This document shows positions 11,663-24,443 of a stretch of 64,000 nucleotides of DNA, piece by piece. Position numbers and translations under genes: made by a program. Positions within the stretch are counted from its first letter, which is position 1; every line of letters begins with the position of its first letter. The notes beneath the pieces were generated by a model. The model searched no databases. It saw only the letters and a list, made by a program, of their open reading frames with translations, and was not told where the DNA came from. The DNA comes from Tilletia caries (Eukaryota > Basidiomycota > Exobasidiomycetes > Tilletiales > Tilletiaceae). The DNA is taken from NCBI GenBank assembly GCA_032718865.1, contig JALUTQ010000024.1, forward strand, positions 47,501-111,500, given 5' to 3'.

Positions 11663-14570
11663 TCAACCCGGACCGTCGTCCAACCTCATCTTCTTCCTCT
11701 CGCTGCCGCCCTCCTCCTCCTCGTCCTCTCCCTCTCCCTCTCCTTCCGAACCCGACGCCCGCTCATCATCTTCGCCATCGCCATCACCATCGTCAGGCTC
11801 ATCCTCCTCCTCCTCCTCCCCCTCCCCCTGCCCCTGCCCCTGCCCCTGCCCCTCCCCAACAAGCCCACCAGCAACCCCCTCCACAGCCCGCAAAGCAGCC
11901 TCCGCCTCCTCCTCCTCCTCCTTCTTCCGCCTCTTCGTCTCCAACGCCTTCATCGCCGCCGCCTGCTTCTCCTTCTTCGTCTTCTTCTTCTTCTTCCGCA
12001 GTAGCGGCATCGGCCGATGGCCTTTACCGCTCTCTCGCTTGCTCCCCGCTTTTTTCGAGCGGTTCGGGTCGGCTTTGGGGGGCTGAGGGTTAGAGGAGGA
12101 GGAGGAGGAGGGACCGCCGCCGGTGGTGGTGGCGGAAGATCCGACTCCTCCTGCCATGCCGGCGGCTGATGCGCTGTTTGAACTACCGGGTGTCCCACTC
12201 TCGCCGTCAGCGAGCAAGCTTCCGGAAGGATCCCCGCTGCCGCCTGCGCCTGCCAGCCCTCCTGTTGCTCCTCCTCCCGACCCTCCCTCTCCAACAGCCC
12301 CGTGTTCACCCAACGCCCCAGCAATACCCCCAGCATCAATCGCACTCGCCCCTCGGACGCCCGTACCGTCGCCGGAGTGCCTCAGCAAGTCGTACGGATC
12401 GAACTCCCCGCGCCTCCGTCGACCGTTCCGACGATGGAGGCGTCGGGCCAGTCGGCGTTCGTCCGCCAGGTCGTACGCAAGCTGCTCGGCGTAGTACTCC
12501 TCGTAGCGGTCGCTCAGCGGACGCCATGCGATGCTGCCGGGTTGGGCCGAGCTCGACGACCGCTCGGAGTCCCCCGTCTCGTTGTTGCTCATCTCGACAT
12601 CTCTCATTGTGTCACTGGGAACCAGGACGTTTGTTTTCCGTGCCTTGCCTGCGTGGGCTGCTCCGCTCGCCGAGGTAAGGAGGTTGCCATGCTCGACTTC
12701 CGCCAGTACCGTCCGGACCGTAAGGTCGTCCTCCACGTCCGCGGCATCGGTATGATACTTGAAGTCCGGACCCGGGTTCAGCTGTGCCCGTGCGCCGCCA
12801 AAGAGACTGACGAAGGGGAAATAGCCAGTGACGCCGTCGTCGCACAGGTTCTGACGCATCTTCAGGATCCGGTCCGTCGTGCTCCGGCCCGCCTGCCCGT
12901 CGGGTGATTCCGAGCGACGGTGGTGGTGGTGGTGGTGCGAGCTATGATGCCCGCCTGCGCTCTTGCCCTTTCCCTTATTCCCAGGAGCGGCGCCGGCGCC
13001 GCGGGATGAGGAGGCTGAGGAGTCGGAGGAGTACGCGCTCGAGTCGGACTCGGTATCGGACGAGTCTGTCGACGCGGCTGAGCTGTATCCGGGGATGGGC
13101 GTCGATCGGGCGTTGTTGGCCTTTTCTGCTTTCTTATCTTTCGCGCCGCCGCCGCCCTTGTTGTTGCCATTGCCTTTGCGGGTGCCAGCTTTATGCCCCT
13201 GCCGACCGCGTGCTGCTAGGGGCCGGAAGTCGAGCAGATCCCGAAAGGCGACGCCCTGCCATTTGCCGTTGATGGAGAACCCGATGAAGCTTCCCTTGAG
13301 GACGGGGAGGGGTCTGAGGTTGAGATTGGCAGCAGGATTCGCCATGGGCTGACCGGGTAATCGGCGCTTCTTCTGCTGTGCGGCCGCGGCGGCTGCTTTT
13401 TTCTCTGCCTGGGTCTTCTCCCATACGGCTGCGACTGCCGGGTCATTGGAGAGCGGGCAGTCGATGCCGATGATGTCTGGCTGACCCTCGTCGGCTGGTA
13501 GGGACTTTTGCAAGCCTCGTCTTGAACGTTCCATGAGATGCTCCATCTCTTTGCTGAGGTTGTATTCGAGGGACTCGAAGTAGAGCTGTCCCTTGTAACG
13601 GATAGGCACGCGTTTTCTGCGAACGTGACGCTCTCGCGAGGGTAGTGAGGGTACATCTGAGCCTGTTGCATGGGAGGACGCGGGCTGAGCTCGTGGGCGT
13701 TGCATCTTTGCGGCGATGTAAGCGGGAGGGGGGATGTAGATGTAGATGCCGATGGTGTCGCCGGGCATGAACCCCTGCTCTGCATAGGGGGCCATGCGGC
13801 TGAGATGACACTTTTGTCCTGTGGAGTCGCGAATGGCGTAGGAGTAGCCGTCGAAACCTGCGGGTGCGTTGAGGCTGGCCTCTCTGCGTCCCCAGCCGAG
13901 ACGGAGATGGGGCCCGTCGTTCATGGGTGCGGGGAGAGGCCCGATGGGAGCGGGAGCGATGACGGCGGGCGGGGTTGCGAGATGGTGGGTAGACGCTGAG
14001 CCTGGCTGCGGTGTTCCTGATCCTGAGGCTGGGTTGGGGTGTGGACGCGGGGATGCCGTTCCTGTTCCTGCTCCTCCAGAAATACTGTTACCGATACTGG
14101 GACTGGCGCCCCTGCCGGCGGGCCCGGCGACACCTGCTGCGAGGGCGACTGCGACATTGGCAGCCTGTGAGAGGCGCTCCGGGTGGAGATAGTCGACCTC
14201 GTAGTACCAAGCTCCCCAGCGGACGCCTACGTTTGCGCGAGCACTGCGCCAGCCGCGATCGTTGGAGATGACGTTCGCGTCGAGGCTGACTTTTGTGTAG
14301 GAGGAGCGATCGATCCAGTCCCAGTGCACGCCGAGGGGCGCCATGGGGACCTCGCGGAAGAGGACGCGCGGGAGATGAGCTGGGTCTGGGCCGGCGGGGG
14401 TGTACCTCCATATTGCGCGATTTGCGGGGGTGTTTGGGGTGGTGTACAGGGTGGCTGACCCGGTCGCGTGCTGGAGGGCGGGGAGGCGAGCGATGTGCTT
14501 GAGGATGTCGTGGGCATGGTGGAAGGAGCGCGGCGATGGGCTGCCGTCGTTCCTGGCTCCGTCCTCGCTG

Positions 14571-14608
<38 letters not shown>

Positions 14609-14710
14609 TTGATGGACTGACGCGGGCGATGCGGCGCGAGTGAGGAGGTGCGGCGCTGTCTTGGCGATGTATGCGCGTCGAGCTGCGTCCACCGCCGCGT
14701 CGTCGCCCAT
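11663..14710 (-). CDS. Ash2/Bre2-like SPRY protein, COMPASS histone H3K4 methyltransferase subunit
   Basis: Single-exon gene for 1015 residues. A glutamine run (CAG repeat, 14571-14604) lies near residue 40. The SPRY core begins about residue 120: VHWDWIDRSSYTKVSLDA, then GVRWGAWYYEVDYLHPE, LRLGWGRREA, GFDGYSYAIRDSTGQKCHLS and MPGDTIGIYI. It continues after a long insert with KGSFIGFSINGKWQGVAF, GYFPFVSLFGGARAQLNPGP and a conserved RPLSDRYEEYYAEQLAYDL block. In Ash2/Bre2 this region supports Set1 activity in the nucleus. The inserts (poly-Ser, His run, Gly/Ser) and a ~250-residue low-complexity tail of GQ repeats, acidic runs and lysine runs make it much longer than yeast Bre2. No PHD finger is visible. 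It shares a divergent promoter with Svf1. Confidence 0.85.
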
Positions 14711-15022
14711 CAGTCGTTGTTTACGTTACGCGTCGCAGCCAGAACTGAGCGAGTGAGTGAGTGAGTGCAAGGCGCGCAGTGAGTCGGGTCTTCTGAGATC
14801 TGAGGAAAGGCTCCGAGCGTGGTGTTGCTCTTCTCGCTCGCTTACGGCCGTACGAGCGTGCTGTGCTTGTGATACCGCGTGTGTACCGCTGTTGTTGTGT
14901 TTGTTAGCTTTCCTGGTTCCGCAGCTGAAGCGCAACTCACCTCCAACTGCTCGCTCACTCTCTCACTCGCTCACTCACTCTCCCACCCACTCACTCTCCC
15001 AGCAACAGCAGCAGCAGCAACG
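14711..15022. promoter_or_regulatory. Divergent promoter between Ash2-like gene and SVF1
   Basis: A 312-bp spacer separates the two start codons. It carries GAGT/CACT-type short repeats (about 14748-14766 plus, and CACTC repeats at about 14953-14999), pointing to a shared bidirectional promoter. No TATA box is clear. Confidence 0.5.
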
Positions 15023-16548
15023 ATGTCGTGGGGATCCTGGATGTGAGTCCCGCTCGCTCTCTCTCAATGCATGCCTGCCTGCGCGAGACTGACGCTGTGT
15101 TATCAGCACGGGCGCACCAGCCGATGCTGCGTCGAAGCCCAACTTCGTGCCCATCACCTCCCTCCCGCAGAACGAGCTCTTCGGCCCCCTCCTCCCAGCC
15201 GACCTCGAGTGGACCTGCGCAGGCGGGTTCACCACAGAGACACAGGTCTGGTACACCCTCCTCGCAGACGGCGCCTTTGCCTCCTCACAGATCATCCACT
15301 CCTCCGTCGGCCTCTGGTATCCACAGATCCAGTTCACCTTCAAGTACTTCAACCCAAAGACCGGACAGAAAATATGGAAGTCCGTAGCAGTCACCAAGTT
15401 CGTCACCCCGCCACCCGCAGGCTCCGGCCGCGACAAGAACAAGGCATACGACAAGCGCTCTGCAAAGTCAGATCAGTTCTCCTGCCTCCACGAAACACAC
15501 AAAGACGGATCAGAGAGCTACGAGATCTCAGCAAGCTTCGACCAGGAGGTCCAGATCGCCTACACCTACACTCGTCCAGCGTCCGCCAAGGGATGGAAGC
15601 TCGGCGCCGGCCCCCACGGAGGCAAGTCCTTCTTCGGCTCAAACCCAGACTCCCCCGATGGATACGTCGTCCACCACTTCTGGCCCCAGGCCAAAACCGC
15701 GGGACACCTCATCCTCAAGGGCTCCCTCGTCGATGCCGCCGGAAGCGGAATGTTCATCCACGCCATCCAGGGCATGCGTCCCAACCTCGTCGCCTCCACC
15801 TGGAACTTTGCCAACTTCCAGTCAGACGCCCTCGGCGGCGTCGCCGCCATCATGATGCAGTTCACCACCACCCCACAGTACGGCGAGGCCAAGCCCGAGG
15901 CCGAACAGCAGCAGGCCGCCGCAGCCCAGACGGGAGCGGGACGCGTCGCTGCAGCACTCACCGGCCCGGAACGCGAGCGTGTCTCTGTCACCATCGGATC
16001 CATCACCGTCGGTGGCCACCTCGTCGCCATCGCCGGCTCAACGGCCGTGAAGGGCTCCGTCCTGCCCTCGACCTCCCAAACCACCGTCGAGCATCTCAAC
16101 CCGGTCCAGGACCCGGAAACTGGCTACCCGGCCCCACAGCAGATCAAATACGTCTGGGACGCACCTGCCCTCGACCCCGCCAGCGGGAAGGGAAAGAGCG
16201 CGACTCAGGTCAAGGCCGAGCTCACCACCGACCTCGGGGTGCCATACCCTTCCTCATCCACAAAGGGTCTCATCGAGAAGGTCGACTTGCTCGGAGAGAT
16301 GCCCGCGGTTGTCAAGAAGCTCGTCAACTACGCCGCCGGCACAAAACCGTTCATCTACCAGGTATGTCACTCTCTTCATTGGCCCTCGAATATCTTCACT
16401 GACCATGATTGATTTTCTCTCTCTTTTGCAGACTATGAACCCTGCCCAGCTCTCCCTCACCCTGCCTGAGGGCGCCGCAGTAGGAGAGGCCGGCACACAC
16501 TCCATCGACGGTCTCCTCTTTGAGGAACACACCTTCATCTCCGAGTAA
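15023..16548 (+). CDS. SVF1: Svf1-family protein (survival factor, ceramide handling)
   Basis: Exons 15023-15042 (20 nt, MSWGSWI), 15107-16361 and 16432-16548. The protein has the Svf1 hallmarks LFGPLLPADLEWTCAGGFTT, ETQVWYTLLADGAFASSQII and QIQFTFKYFNP in its first half, and a second lipocalin-like barrel towards the C-terminus (SVTIGSITVGGHLVAIAGS). In yeast Svf1 is needed under oxidative and cold stress and moves ceramides from ER to Golgi, using an amphipathic N-terminal helix for membrane contact. Here the first residues, split by the intron, would fill that role, which is inference. The C-terminus ends in EEHTFISE. The length, about 460 residues, is near that of the yeast protein. Confidence 0.9.
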
Positions 16549-17226
16549 ATAAGTAAAGGTGGGGTGCACGGCTCGTCTCGCCTCGCTCTCCCCTTCCCCT
16601 ATTGATCTCTTCAACGGCCCCTTCGCTCGACCCTAATCTGCCACGTTCCCTCGTTACTCGCATTCGCCCTTGCGGCTGGCGAACGGTTCTCGATGGCCGG
16701 ACTCGTCTCGACTCTCTCGAACGGAACAGTATTTCCGGTCTTCTATTCCCCCCTGGGCCCCTTCGCTATTTGTTCCCCTGATGTTCATGATTTTCGTCCT
16801 CTCCTAATCTCGCCGCTCCCGAAGCGTTTCTTGACGTCCACTTCCCACGTTCAGAGAGATTCTCCTTCCCATACTTTTCAAGCGAATGATAACAGACACT
16901 GTGTGCATCGATCGTTATGTGTATGTTGTTGTTGTTGTTGTTGTCGAGGCGCGTGAGCGAAGACGCGTGACAGGCGGGAAGCACGCGACGCGTCCGGCTG
17001 AGCTTCCTTCTCGCATTGCCTCTGTCCGTGCCCTCCTTGGACGAGACATACTGACTGGCCTCTCGTACGCGCAGGCGGGCAGGCGGGCAGGGCCACGATG
17101 CCAGCATCAGCTTGCCGCACGTCGCGTCGCGTGTCGTGTTGGTCTCGATGATGATGATGATGCTCATGACCCGGCCGATGGAATTTCTGTTCATTCACCA
17201 TCACCGCATGCAACGCTAAGCACTCG
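16549..17226. other. SVF1 3' flank and upstream region of the GCP4 gene
   Basis: No gene is supported. The stretch includes a (TTG)n run at about 16925-16943 and a (GAT)n run at about 17148-17162. Open frames on both strands are repeat-derived. Confidence 0.4.
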
Positions 17227-17481
17227 ATGATCGCAGAGGCACTCGCAGCGCTCGCCGGCCACGGCAGTCTGCTGGCCTCAAGCGCAGCCAACAGCGCAGC
17301 ACAGGACCACGCCGGCGAGACTGCTGTGCTCGCCCATCTCCGCCAGCTCGCTGCGCAGTACGTCCGCATCAAGCGGTTCGCGACGACCCAGCTCGAGCAG
17401 GCGCGCGTACATGCCCTGCGGGCGTCCCAGCAGCAGCAGCAGCAATCCCAGTTGGCGCGGGCAGCGGGGAAGCGGCGGGAA

Positions 17482-17512
<31 letters not shown>

Positions 17513-20500
17513 AACAGCAGGCTTCTGGTGGAGCCGGCGTCACCACGCATCTCATCCCGCTCTGCCAGACAATCCTCGCCGTCCTGCGCGAGTACGAGCG
17601 TCTGGTGCTCGAGACCGAGCACAAGCTGATCTATGCAGACCCGGCGCTGGTAGCAGCGCGCAGCATCGGACGCGGGCGACGGCAGGATTTCGTCAGTCTC
17701 GCGACACTGCGCGCCATCTTTGAGGCCTGGGAGCGGCCATTGGCATGTCTTGAGGAGCTCGTCGACCAGCTCGTCCGCGGGCCTCCCGAGGGCAGCGCGG
17801 AGGCGTCTCAGGTTAAGGAGGGCGCAGAGGTGGTGCTACCGCTGGAGAACTTCCCAGGCTCGGCGGTCGGAACGCCGGCGGGCGCAGGGTCCACAGCTGA
17901 GGTCGCACCGGACGCCCCTGCTAAGCCATCAACCGCAGGGCCTTCCAGACTCCTCTCGTCAACGCGCTGGACGGGCGGACAGCTGATCGACCTCCTCGTC
18001 ATCCGCTCGACCACCTCTGTCGGAGCGGTACAGCGAATCATGCAGGCACTACTATCATCAGTCGAAGCGAGCTTCATGCGCCGCTTGCAGATCTGGCTGT
18101 GTAAAGGTGATGCCAGGCCTGGCGGAGGTCCCGTACAGCGCTCGATCGAACAGGACCCGGACCGACTCGTCGAGATGGCGACCGAGCACGCCTCAGAAGA
18201 AGATGATGACGGCGACGACGGCGAGGCGGGGTATGGTAAATCGAAACCTGCGCACTCCAATCCGGCACTCGCGGGCGTAGCTCAACATCTCTCTCCGGGA
18301 ATCAAGGCCACCCAGACGAAGCAGCACGGTCTCACCTTCCTCGAACGACGGTGGCAGTTCCGACAGGACGCTCTACCGTCAAGCGTGTCGGAGGAAACCG
18401 CACAGAACATCCTGACCGTCGGACGCGTGCTAAGTGCCGTCCGAGCCTCGTCTCGGACCGCCGCTTTCACCTCTCTAGGCGGCCGAGCAGGCATGCCGCG
18501 CGGCGCTCGCGGCGAGACGGACGCTGGGATCTTGTCGCCGGAGCTTTATCAGACGCATACGGCCTTACTGCAGCAAGCGGACGTGCGGCCCAGTCACGAG
18601 ATTGAGTTGGGAGAAGCGATGCAACGCATTCGGGAGGATGTGTGCGAGTGGCTCTGGCAGAACGTCCTCACCATAGGAACGGTCGTCACAGCGCTCCAGG
18701 CGTTGGGCGACTACGCCCTACAGCGGAACGGCTCCTTCGCGCTGTCGTTCCAATCCGAGATCGACGCTACGCGCAGGAAGAAGTTGCTCAGTGCTAAAAA
18801 TGCAAGTGGGGCGGCGCTCCAGGTCGCAGATCTTGACATGGCTTTCCATCGAGCCAGTCTTGGGTCCAGTGCTGAAGACGACCCGGCTTTGGAGCGCTTC
18901 CACTTCGTCATGCCCAAGGTCAGGGTCCGGCGGGCGATGCCTCGCATTCTGCTGAATGCTGCTGGGGACTTGTCCCGTTCCCGAGCGGCGGGAGGTGTGG
19001 GAGAGCGGTCGATGTTCAGTCAGAGTCGACTTATGCTGGACAAGCACGACGAGTCTGCGCGTTTCGACGACCTTCTTCTCGGGGTGCCGGCCCAACTTCA
19101 CTACACGGCTGCCTTCCCGCTCGATCTATTTTTGTCGCCCATGGATCTGGCAGCCTACAGTCGGCTGTTCTCCTTCCTGGCGGCTATGCGACGGACGCAG
19201 GGGCGCGTTTTGGACTGTTGGTCGACGCTCAGCCAGTCTCAACGCGTGCGACGTCGCTTTACTGGCACGGGAGAGGGAGGTGTGGATAGGAAGGAGGAAG
19301 ACGAGCGGAAGATCTTGCTGAGGAAGGGGTGGGGACTGACGCGAAAGATGGCCTGGTTCTTGGATACGCTCATGGGCCACTTCCAGGTGAGTCTCCCGAT
19401 GGATGCAGAATTGACGAACCCTAGAAAAGCACACGCGTTCTAATGAATGAGATGCGCATTTGTTTACTTTCACACAGACCGACATCATCGAGGTGCAGTA
19501 CACTCGACTGATCGCGCAGTTGCAAAGCACCGTCATCGACGAGGACGAGCGCGGCGATGACGAAGAAATGCGGCCTGCTTCCGCAACGGGTGTACGCTCA
19601 CGCCACTCCAGCACGAGCCGAGGGACGACGATCTCATCATCCCGTCGTCGAGTGAACTCTACGCCGAGCCGGCCGCCCCGGGCGAATTCGCTCATGTCGA
19701 GCAATGAGCCAATCCCGCCGCTTCCGCAGCGTGACATTGGCTCATTCGACGGATTACCTCACGCTTCGGCGCCGGGTACGCCTGAGATGGCGACGCATGC
19801 TCTGCTGTCGTCACCTGTCATCGGACTGCCCTCATCGGAGAGTCTGACCAGGCTGTCCTCGCGAGCGGGCGGGAAGCGGAAAGGTGCGCCGAGCTCGAGT
19901 TCGACTTCGTTGGTCAGGCGCAACAGCGGTATTTTGGCGAGTGCCGTGTCGGGTCGGGGAGGTCTACTGCCTCCGCCGCGGAACTCGATGTCCGCCATTC
20001 CGAGTCGGGCGTCGACGGTGATCATGTCTGGTTCCGGCTCGAAGGTGCGAGGAGTGGGCTCGGGCGGGCTTGGCTCGTACGTTTTCCCCAGCAGTCCGAC
20101 GATCGTGAGCAGAGGAGGCGGCGTGCTTTCTGCTGTTGGGGCGGGTGCTGGTGTTTCGACGGCGCCTGGAAGTGGTGCTGGCGTACGAGGCACGCTCGAT
20201 GTGTTGAAGAAGGACCATCTCGACTTCAATTCGCTGCAAGCTACCCATTCGGCCTTCCTCGCTTTCGTCCTCGACGGCCTATTACTTTCCTCTCCAGCAG
20301 CGAGCGGGCTCCTCCGAGCGATTTTGGAACTGTGCGATCAGTTCGTGGGCACGGTGGAGCGATGGGGCGGCGATGTGGTTCCGGACCTGCTGTCCGAGGG
20401 CAGTCTGAATGATTCAGGCGGTGCCCGAGCTGGTGGTGGCGGGAACCGCGTCGAGATGAACAAGACGGCGTTCCGGCGGCGGATCACGGAGGACGTGGAC

Positions 20501-20968
20501 GCTGAACTGGATGATCTCTTGGCCGATCTGTTCCGGTTACTGAGCGGGGTTGGCGCGACAGCGACCAACGTAGCTTCGGGCGGGACGAGCAAGGGGGACG
20601 TATCGGTAAGCGCAGCACTGGGCGATCAGTCTGTCGGCTCGCTATCCCTGTTGGGCTCGCAGGTCCCCCTCGCTCGAGCGGATCAAAGCCATTCACGAGC
20701 AGGAGGAGCGAGCTCTTCGAGTCCACGGGCACATAAGACTCGCGGACGAGCAGCGGGGCCACATACGTCTAGCGCGCAAGTGAAGGTCAACGAGGCACGC
20801 CTAGAAGCCGACGTAGCTGCACGACGACATCTGGAACAGCTCTTACTCCGACTTGACTTCAACCACCACTTCTCGGACAAGGTGGGGACGGGGGAAGAGG
20901 ATCATCATCGGTCGTTGGGTCTGCCACGATCTGGCTCTGGTCAGACGCAAGTGTCTACACCGCAGTGA
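17227..20968 (+). CDS. Gamma-tubulin complex component 4 (GCP4, Spc97/Spc98 family)
   Basis: Two exons, 17227-19386 and 19478-20968, 1216 residues. The N-terminus (MIAEALAALAGHGS) matches the start seen in GCP4 proteins. GRIP1-type sequence follows (TLRAIFEAWERPLACLEELV, RWTGGQLIDLLVIRSTTSVG, EASFMRRLQIWLCKGD), then the C-terminal GRIP2 gamma-tubulin-binding half (VCEWLWQNVLTIGTVVTALQ, YTAAFPLDLFLSPMDLAAY, and after the intron FNSLQATHSAFLAFVLDGLL). GCP4 proteins join GCP2/GCP3 in the gamma-tubulin ring complex that nucleates microtubules. Inserts specific to this fungus are a polyglutamine run near residue 87, an acidic loop, and a ~230-residue Ser/Gly-rich insert after the exon junction. 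The assignment to GCP4 rather than GCP5/6 rests on the N-terminus and overall order. Confidence 0.85.
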
Positions 20969-21886
20969 AGCGTGAGTGCGGTATCGGCGAAGCTTCGACG
21001 GGCGCGAAGCTCAAGATCAGAGGATTCGGTGCGATACTGCGACGGCTTACCGACGATACCAGGATGACTTACAGGAGGGTGCAATGCCGGACATGGGCGG
21101 AGCCACCCTTTCGACGGAGCATCCCAGCTCATCCCCACTTGGTCACCTGTTTGTATTTTTGTATCACAGTCGATGCGAGCCACTTCGCGAGCGGGCAAGA
21201 TCATGTTCACGGACGACCCATCTACAGCCATTAATTCTAGAGCATCGTGCTTTCCGTGCCTGGCCGTCAGATGTTGGAGCCTATTATACGGCACTGAGCT
21301 TCTTGCACTTCCCTGTCCTCCTTGCGATGCTCTGACATTCGGCACACAGCACGGCCCTCCTACATAAATGAGGTCGGGAAAGCTCAAAGTTGGCACCGAC
21401 ATGAGTGAGATTATCCGTCGAGTTTGCACAAGCCCGAACGGCAGATGACGTGCTTGACGATGCTTCTCTTGGCCCTGCTTGGAGCTCGGGGAGACGATTT
21501 TGACGTGTGAGTACAAGTTTGTGAGATGTGAGAATGGCAGGGCGTTGATGCTGCCCGGGGTACGGACCTCTGCCTGGGCCCTGGGACGTGTCGAGAGGGC
21601 TGGCCTCAGCAGACAATCCGAGGAGCGCATGGCGAGCGAGCTTCACATGCTCCCTCCGAGCTTTCAGCGAACCCCGTCTGCCTCACGCCTCACGCCTCAC
21701 GCGGCACACCCTCACTTTATCACTCACTGGCTCGTCCGGACAACGCGCTATAGCCTCGCCCTGGATTGCGAAAACTGTAGCTAGCGTCTTGCGGGAAGGT
21801 GCAACCCTGGATTTCGCGCGCTCTGAGCCTGTCTCATCTTGATACCCGTCCTCCTACATAAAGAGAGCGAAGGACGAGATAGATAA
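20969..21886. other. Intergenic, UNC93 promoter side
   Basis: No coding segment is supported. A CTCACGC triplet repeat occurs at about 21679-21703. The short frames on either strand lack codon bias. Confidence 0.4.
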
Positions 21887-24200
21887 ATGGCCTTCCCTCC
21901 TCCCGCAACTTCTTCTTCACTACCTTCATCCTTTGCCACGCTCGCCACCTCGTCCATCATCGACTCGCTGAGTGCGTTCTTCACGACAAGAGACCCGGAA
22001 AGCGCCAACTCGCACGTTCCATATACCCGCCTCGACGCTCACGACGAGTCTGAATTCGAAATGGCGGGCCAGAACGAGACTGTCTTGGGCAACAAATCGC
22101 CCGCATCCAGCATCGACGAGATCCGCGAGGAGGAGGCTGTCGAAGCCCTGACTCCCGGTGCGGCCTATGTGCTCCGGACGGGGAAAGTCAAGTGGTATCG
22201 TGGCGTGCCGTACAACATCACCGTCCTTGGCCTCTGCTCTTTCCTTGCCCCCGGTCTGTGAGTCTCTTCATCCCTGTGTCCTGCGAGGCCTTGTGTAAAG
22301 CGAAGAATGGTTTGCACTGACCGACCATTCTCTGCTTTCAAGCTGGGGTGCGATGGCTGCACTCGGAGCCGGAGGATCACAAAAGCCGCAACTCGTCAAT
22401 GCTGCCAATTCTCTGACCTGTGCGTGTGTTACTCAATCATGGCATTGTTCACAAAGGCAAGGCTCTGACGAAAGACTGATCCCATGTTCCCTCTTTACAG
22501 TCTGTCTGATGGTCGTGACATCCGCTCTGACCTCGACGCTAATCCGGTTGACTTCAGTCCGTTTCGCCCTTATGTTCGGAACATCGGGATACGCTGTGTA
22601 CGCGGCTGGTGAGTTTCTCACTTCAAAGGCAGAGAGAGACACCACCGCGCCATGCTGACTCCAGGTTTTGTCATCAGGCTTGTACCTCAACAAAAAGGCC
22701 GGTGTCGAATGGTTGGTTTACTTGGGAGCTGCCACCTGCGGTATCTCGGCAGGTGTGTTCTGGAGCACGGAGGGCGCCATTGGTATCGGGTACCCATCCC
22801 GCGAATCTCTCGGTCGCTGGGTCTCATACTGGCTCGCATGGAGGGTCCTTGGACAGATCATTGGCGGAGCAATCAACCTCGCTCTGGTGAGTTGAGTTGT
22901 ACTTTCACCATCCACTTTGGATCTCCAGTTCGCTCACACCTGGACTTGAATGGGTCACCCAGAACGCCGATGCTTCCGGCGCAGGATCCGTCTCGACAAA
23001 TACGTACCTCGTCTTCATCGTTCTGCAGGCCCTCGGTCCAGCCGCAGCCTTCCTGCTCAGCCCTCCAGCCAAAGTTCAGCGTCGAGATGGAAGCCCGGTC
23101 TACCTCGGCATCGACAACGGGACGAAGGACGAGCTCAAGGCGATGCTCAAGATTTTCACAAAGCCTCAGACCCTCCTCATCCTTCCGCTCATCTTCCAGA
23201 CGACTTTTAGCGAGTCGCTCACCGGCACCTACGCCGCTTTGTGAGTTCCACCCAAGACGGATCTCCCCAGCACGTTGCCAGTCTGGCATGGTTCTTATGA
23301 TTGTTTCATTCCCAAAACAGACACTTCTCCGTTCGCGCTCGAGCCCTTGGCTCACTACTCTCCGCCATCTGCGCTCAGCTTGCCAACTTCATCCTCGGCT
23401 TCTTGCTCGACTGGCAAAAAGCGACTGTTAACCGCCGAAGCCGCGTCGCATTCATCTCCTTGTATGCCTTCGCGGGTGGCATCTGGATCTTCGCCGTCAA
23501 GCTGATGAACGAGTATCACACGACCAAGCCTTTGCTGGACTGGAAGGATGCCGACTTCTCGCGAGGGTTTGCGCTTTATATCATGCTTCAAGTTATGTTC
23601 AACTTGCTCTACGAGGTGAGTTCCTAAACATCGTTTGCTCGACTCCGCAGGGAATCAAGTTCTGACCTTCCTTTTCGCCCATCCTTTCTCATTCCAGTAC
23701 ACTTATTTCCTGGTCGGCGCGATCAATGACGACCCTTCGGAGCTCATCCGACTGACGTCCATAGTCCGTGGCGTGGAAAGTGCCGGTCAGGCCGTATCTT
23801 GTGAGTGGAACGCAGTCCCGATCACTACCCCCAGTCGACCGAGCTTACACGACCTGAAATGCACCTACAGACGGCATCAACTCTACTGGCTTCCGGCTCG
23901 ACGCCGTCGCCGGTATCAACATGGGTCTGTGGGGTATCTGCCTACGTGAGTGGACACTGCAAGGTAGTCCGTATCCAATGATCTCGATAATCTGACTATC
24001 GAATGACCATCTCCATAACAGTACCCGCTTGGATCGTTGTGCGCAAGGTCGGCATCACGGCTGATGGGACGCACGTCCACAGCCTGCGCACAGTTGCGCC
24101 CGAAGACAAGCGGGCTCAGCTCAAGGCGGCGGGAGTCAAGACCGCTGCTCATGACCACGGCGCTACCGATGCTAAGCTCCTTACGGCAAAGAATGATTAG
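21887..24200 (+). CDS. UNC93-like major facilitator superfamily membrane protein
   Basis: About nine exons starting with ATG at 21887; the first ends at 22257 and the last is about 24023-24200. A hydrophilic N-terminus of ~100 residues precedes about eleven to twelve membrane segments, including YNITVLGLCSFLAPGLWGAM, FCLMVVTSALTSTLIRL, WLVYLGAATCGISAGVFW, TYLVFIVLQALGPAAAFLL and FALYIMLQVMFNLLYEYTYF. The AATCGISAGVFWSTEGAI and YPSRESLGRWVSYWLAWR blocks are typical of fungal UNC93/DUF895-type transporters. The substrate is unknown; relatives are called ion channel regulators or ammonium-linked transporters without firm proof. The tail is lysine-rich and ends TAKND. It converges on eIF3g with a 243-bp gap. 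Confidence 0.8.
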
Positions 24201-24443
24201 GACTCGAGCAGGGATAACGAGTCGCGGCTTCCGAAGTCGACTAGATATACTAAACGACACGACTGTAAAATATGAACGCTGTTACGGTACTCTTTCTTCA
24301 AACTTCGCTCATCAAAAGCGGAGAGCGTCAACGTGAAGAAGTTGCTTTTGATGTGGAGGGATAAAAGAGTACAATTCGAGAGGGGAAGCTGAGGATCAGG
24401 CAAGAGGAGGCAGGACGAGGGAAGAGTCGAACGAAAGGGGGAA

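Noticed and set aside
12302..12907. Plus-strand frames across 11.6-14.6 kb
   Set aside because: They are antisense shadows of the single-exon Ash2/Bre2 gene; Ser/Gly repeats keep them open.
15071..16402. 443-codon plus-strand frame rich in Arg and Pro
   Set aside because: It is the +1 shadow of SVF1, whose own frame has the family motifs.
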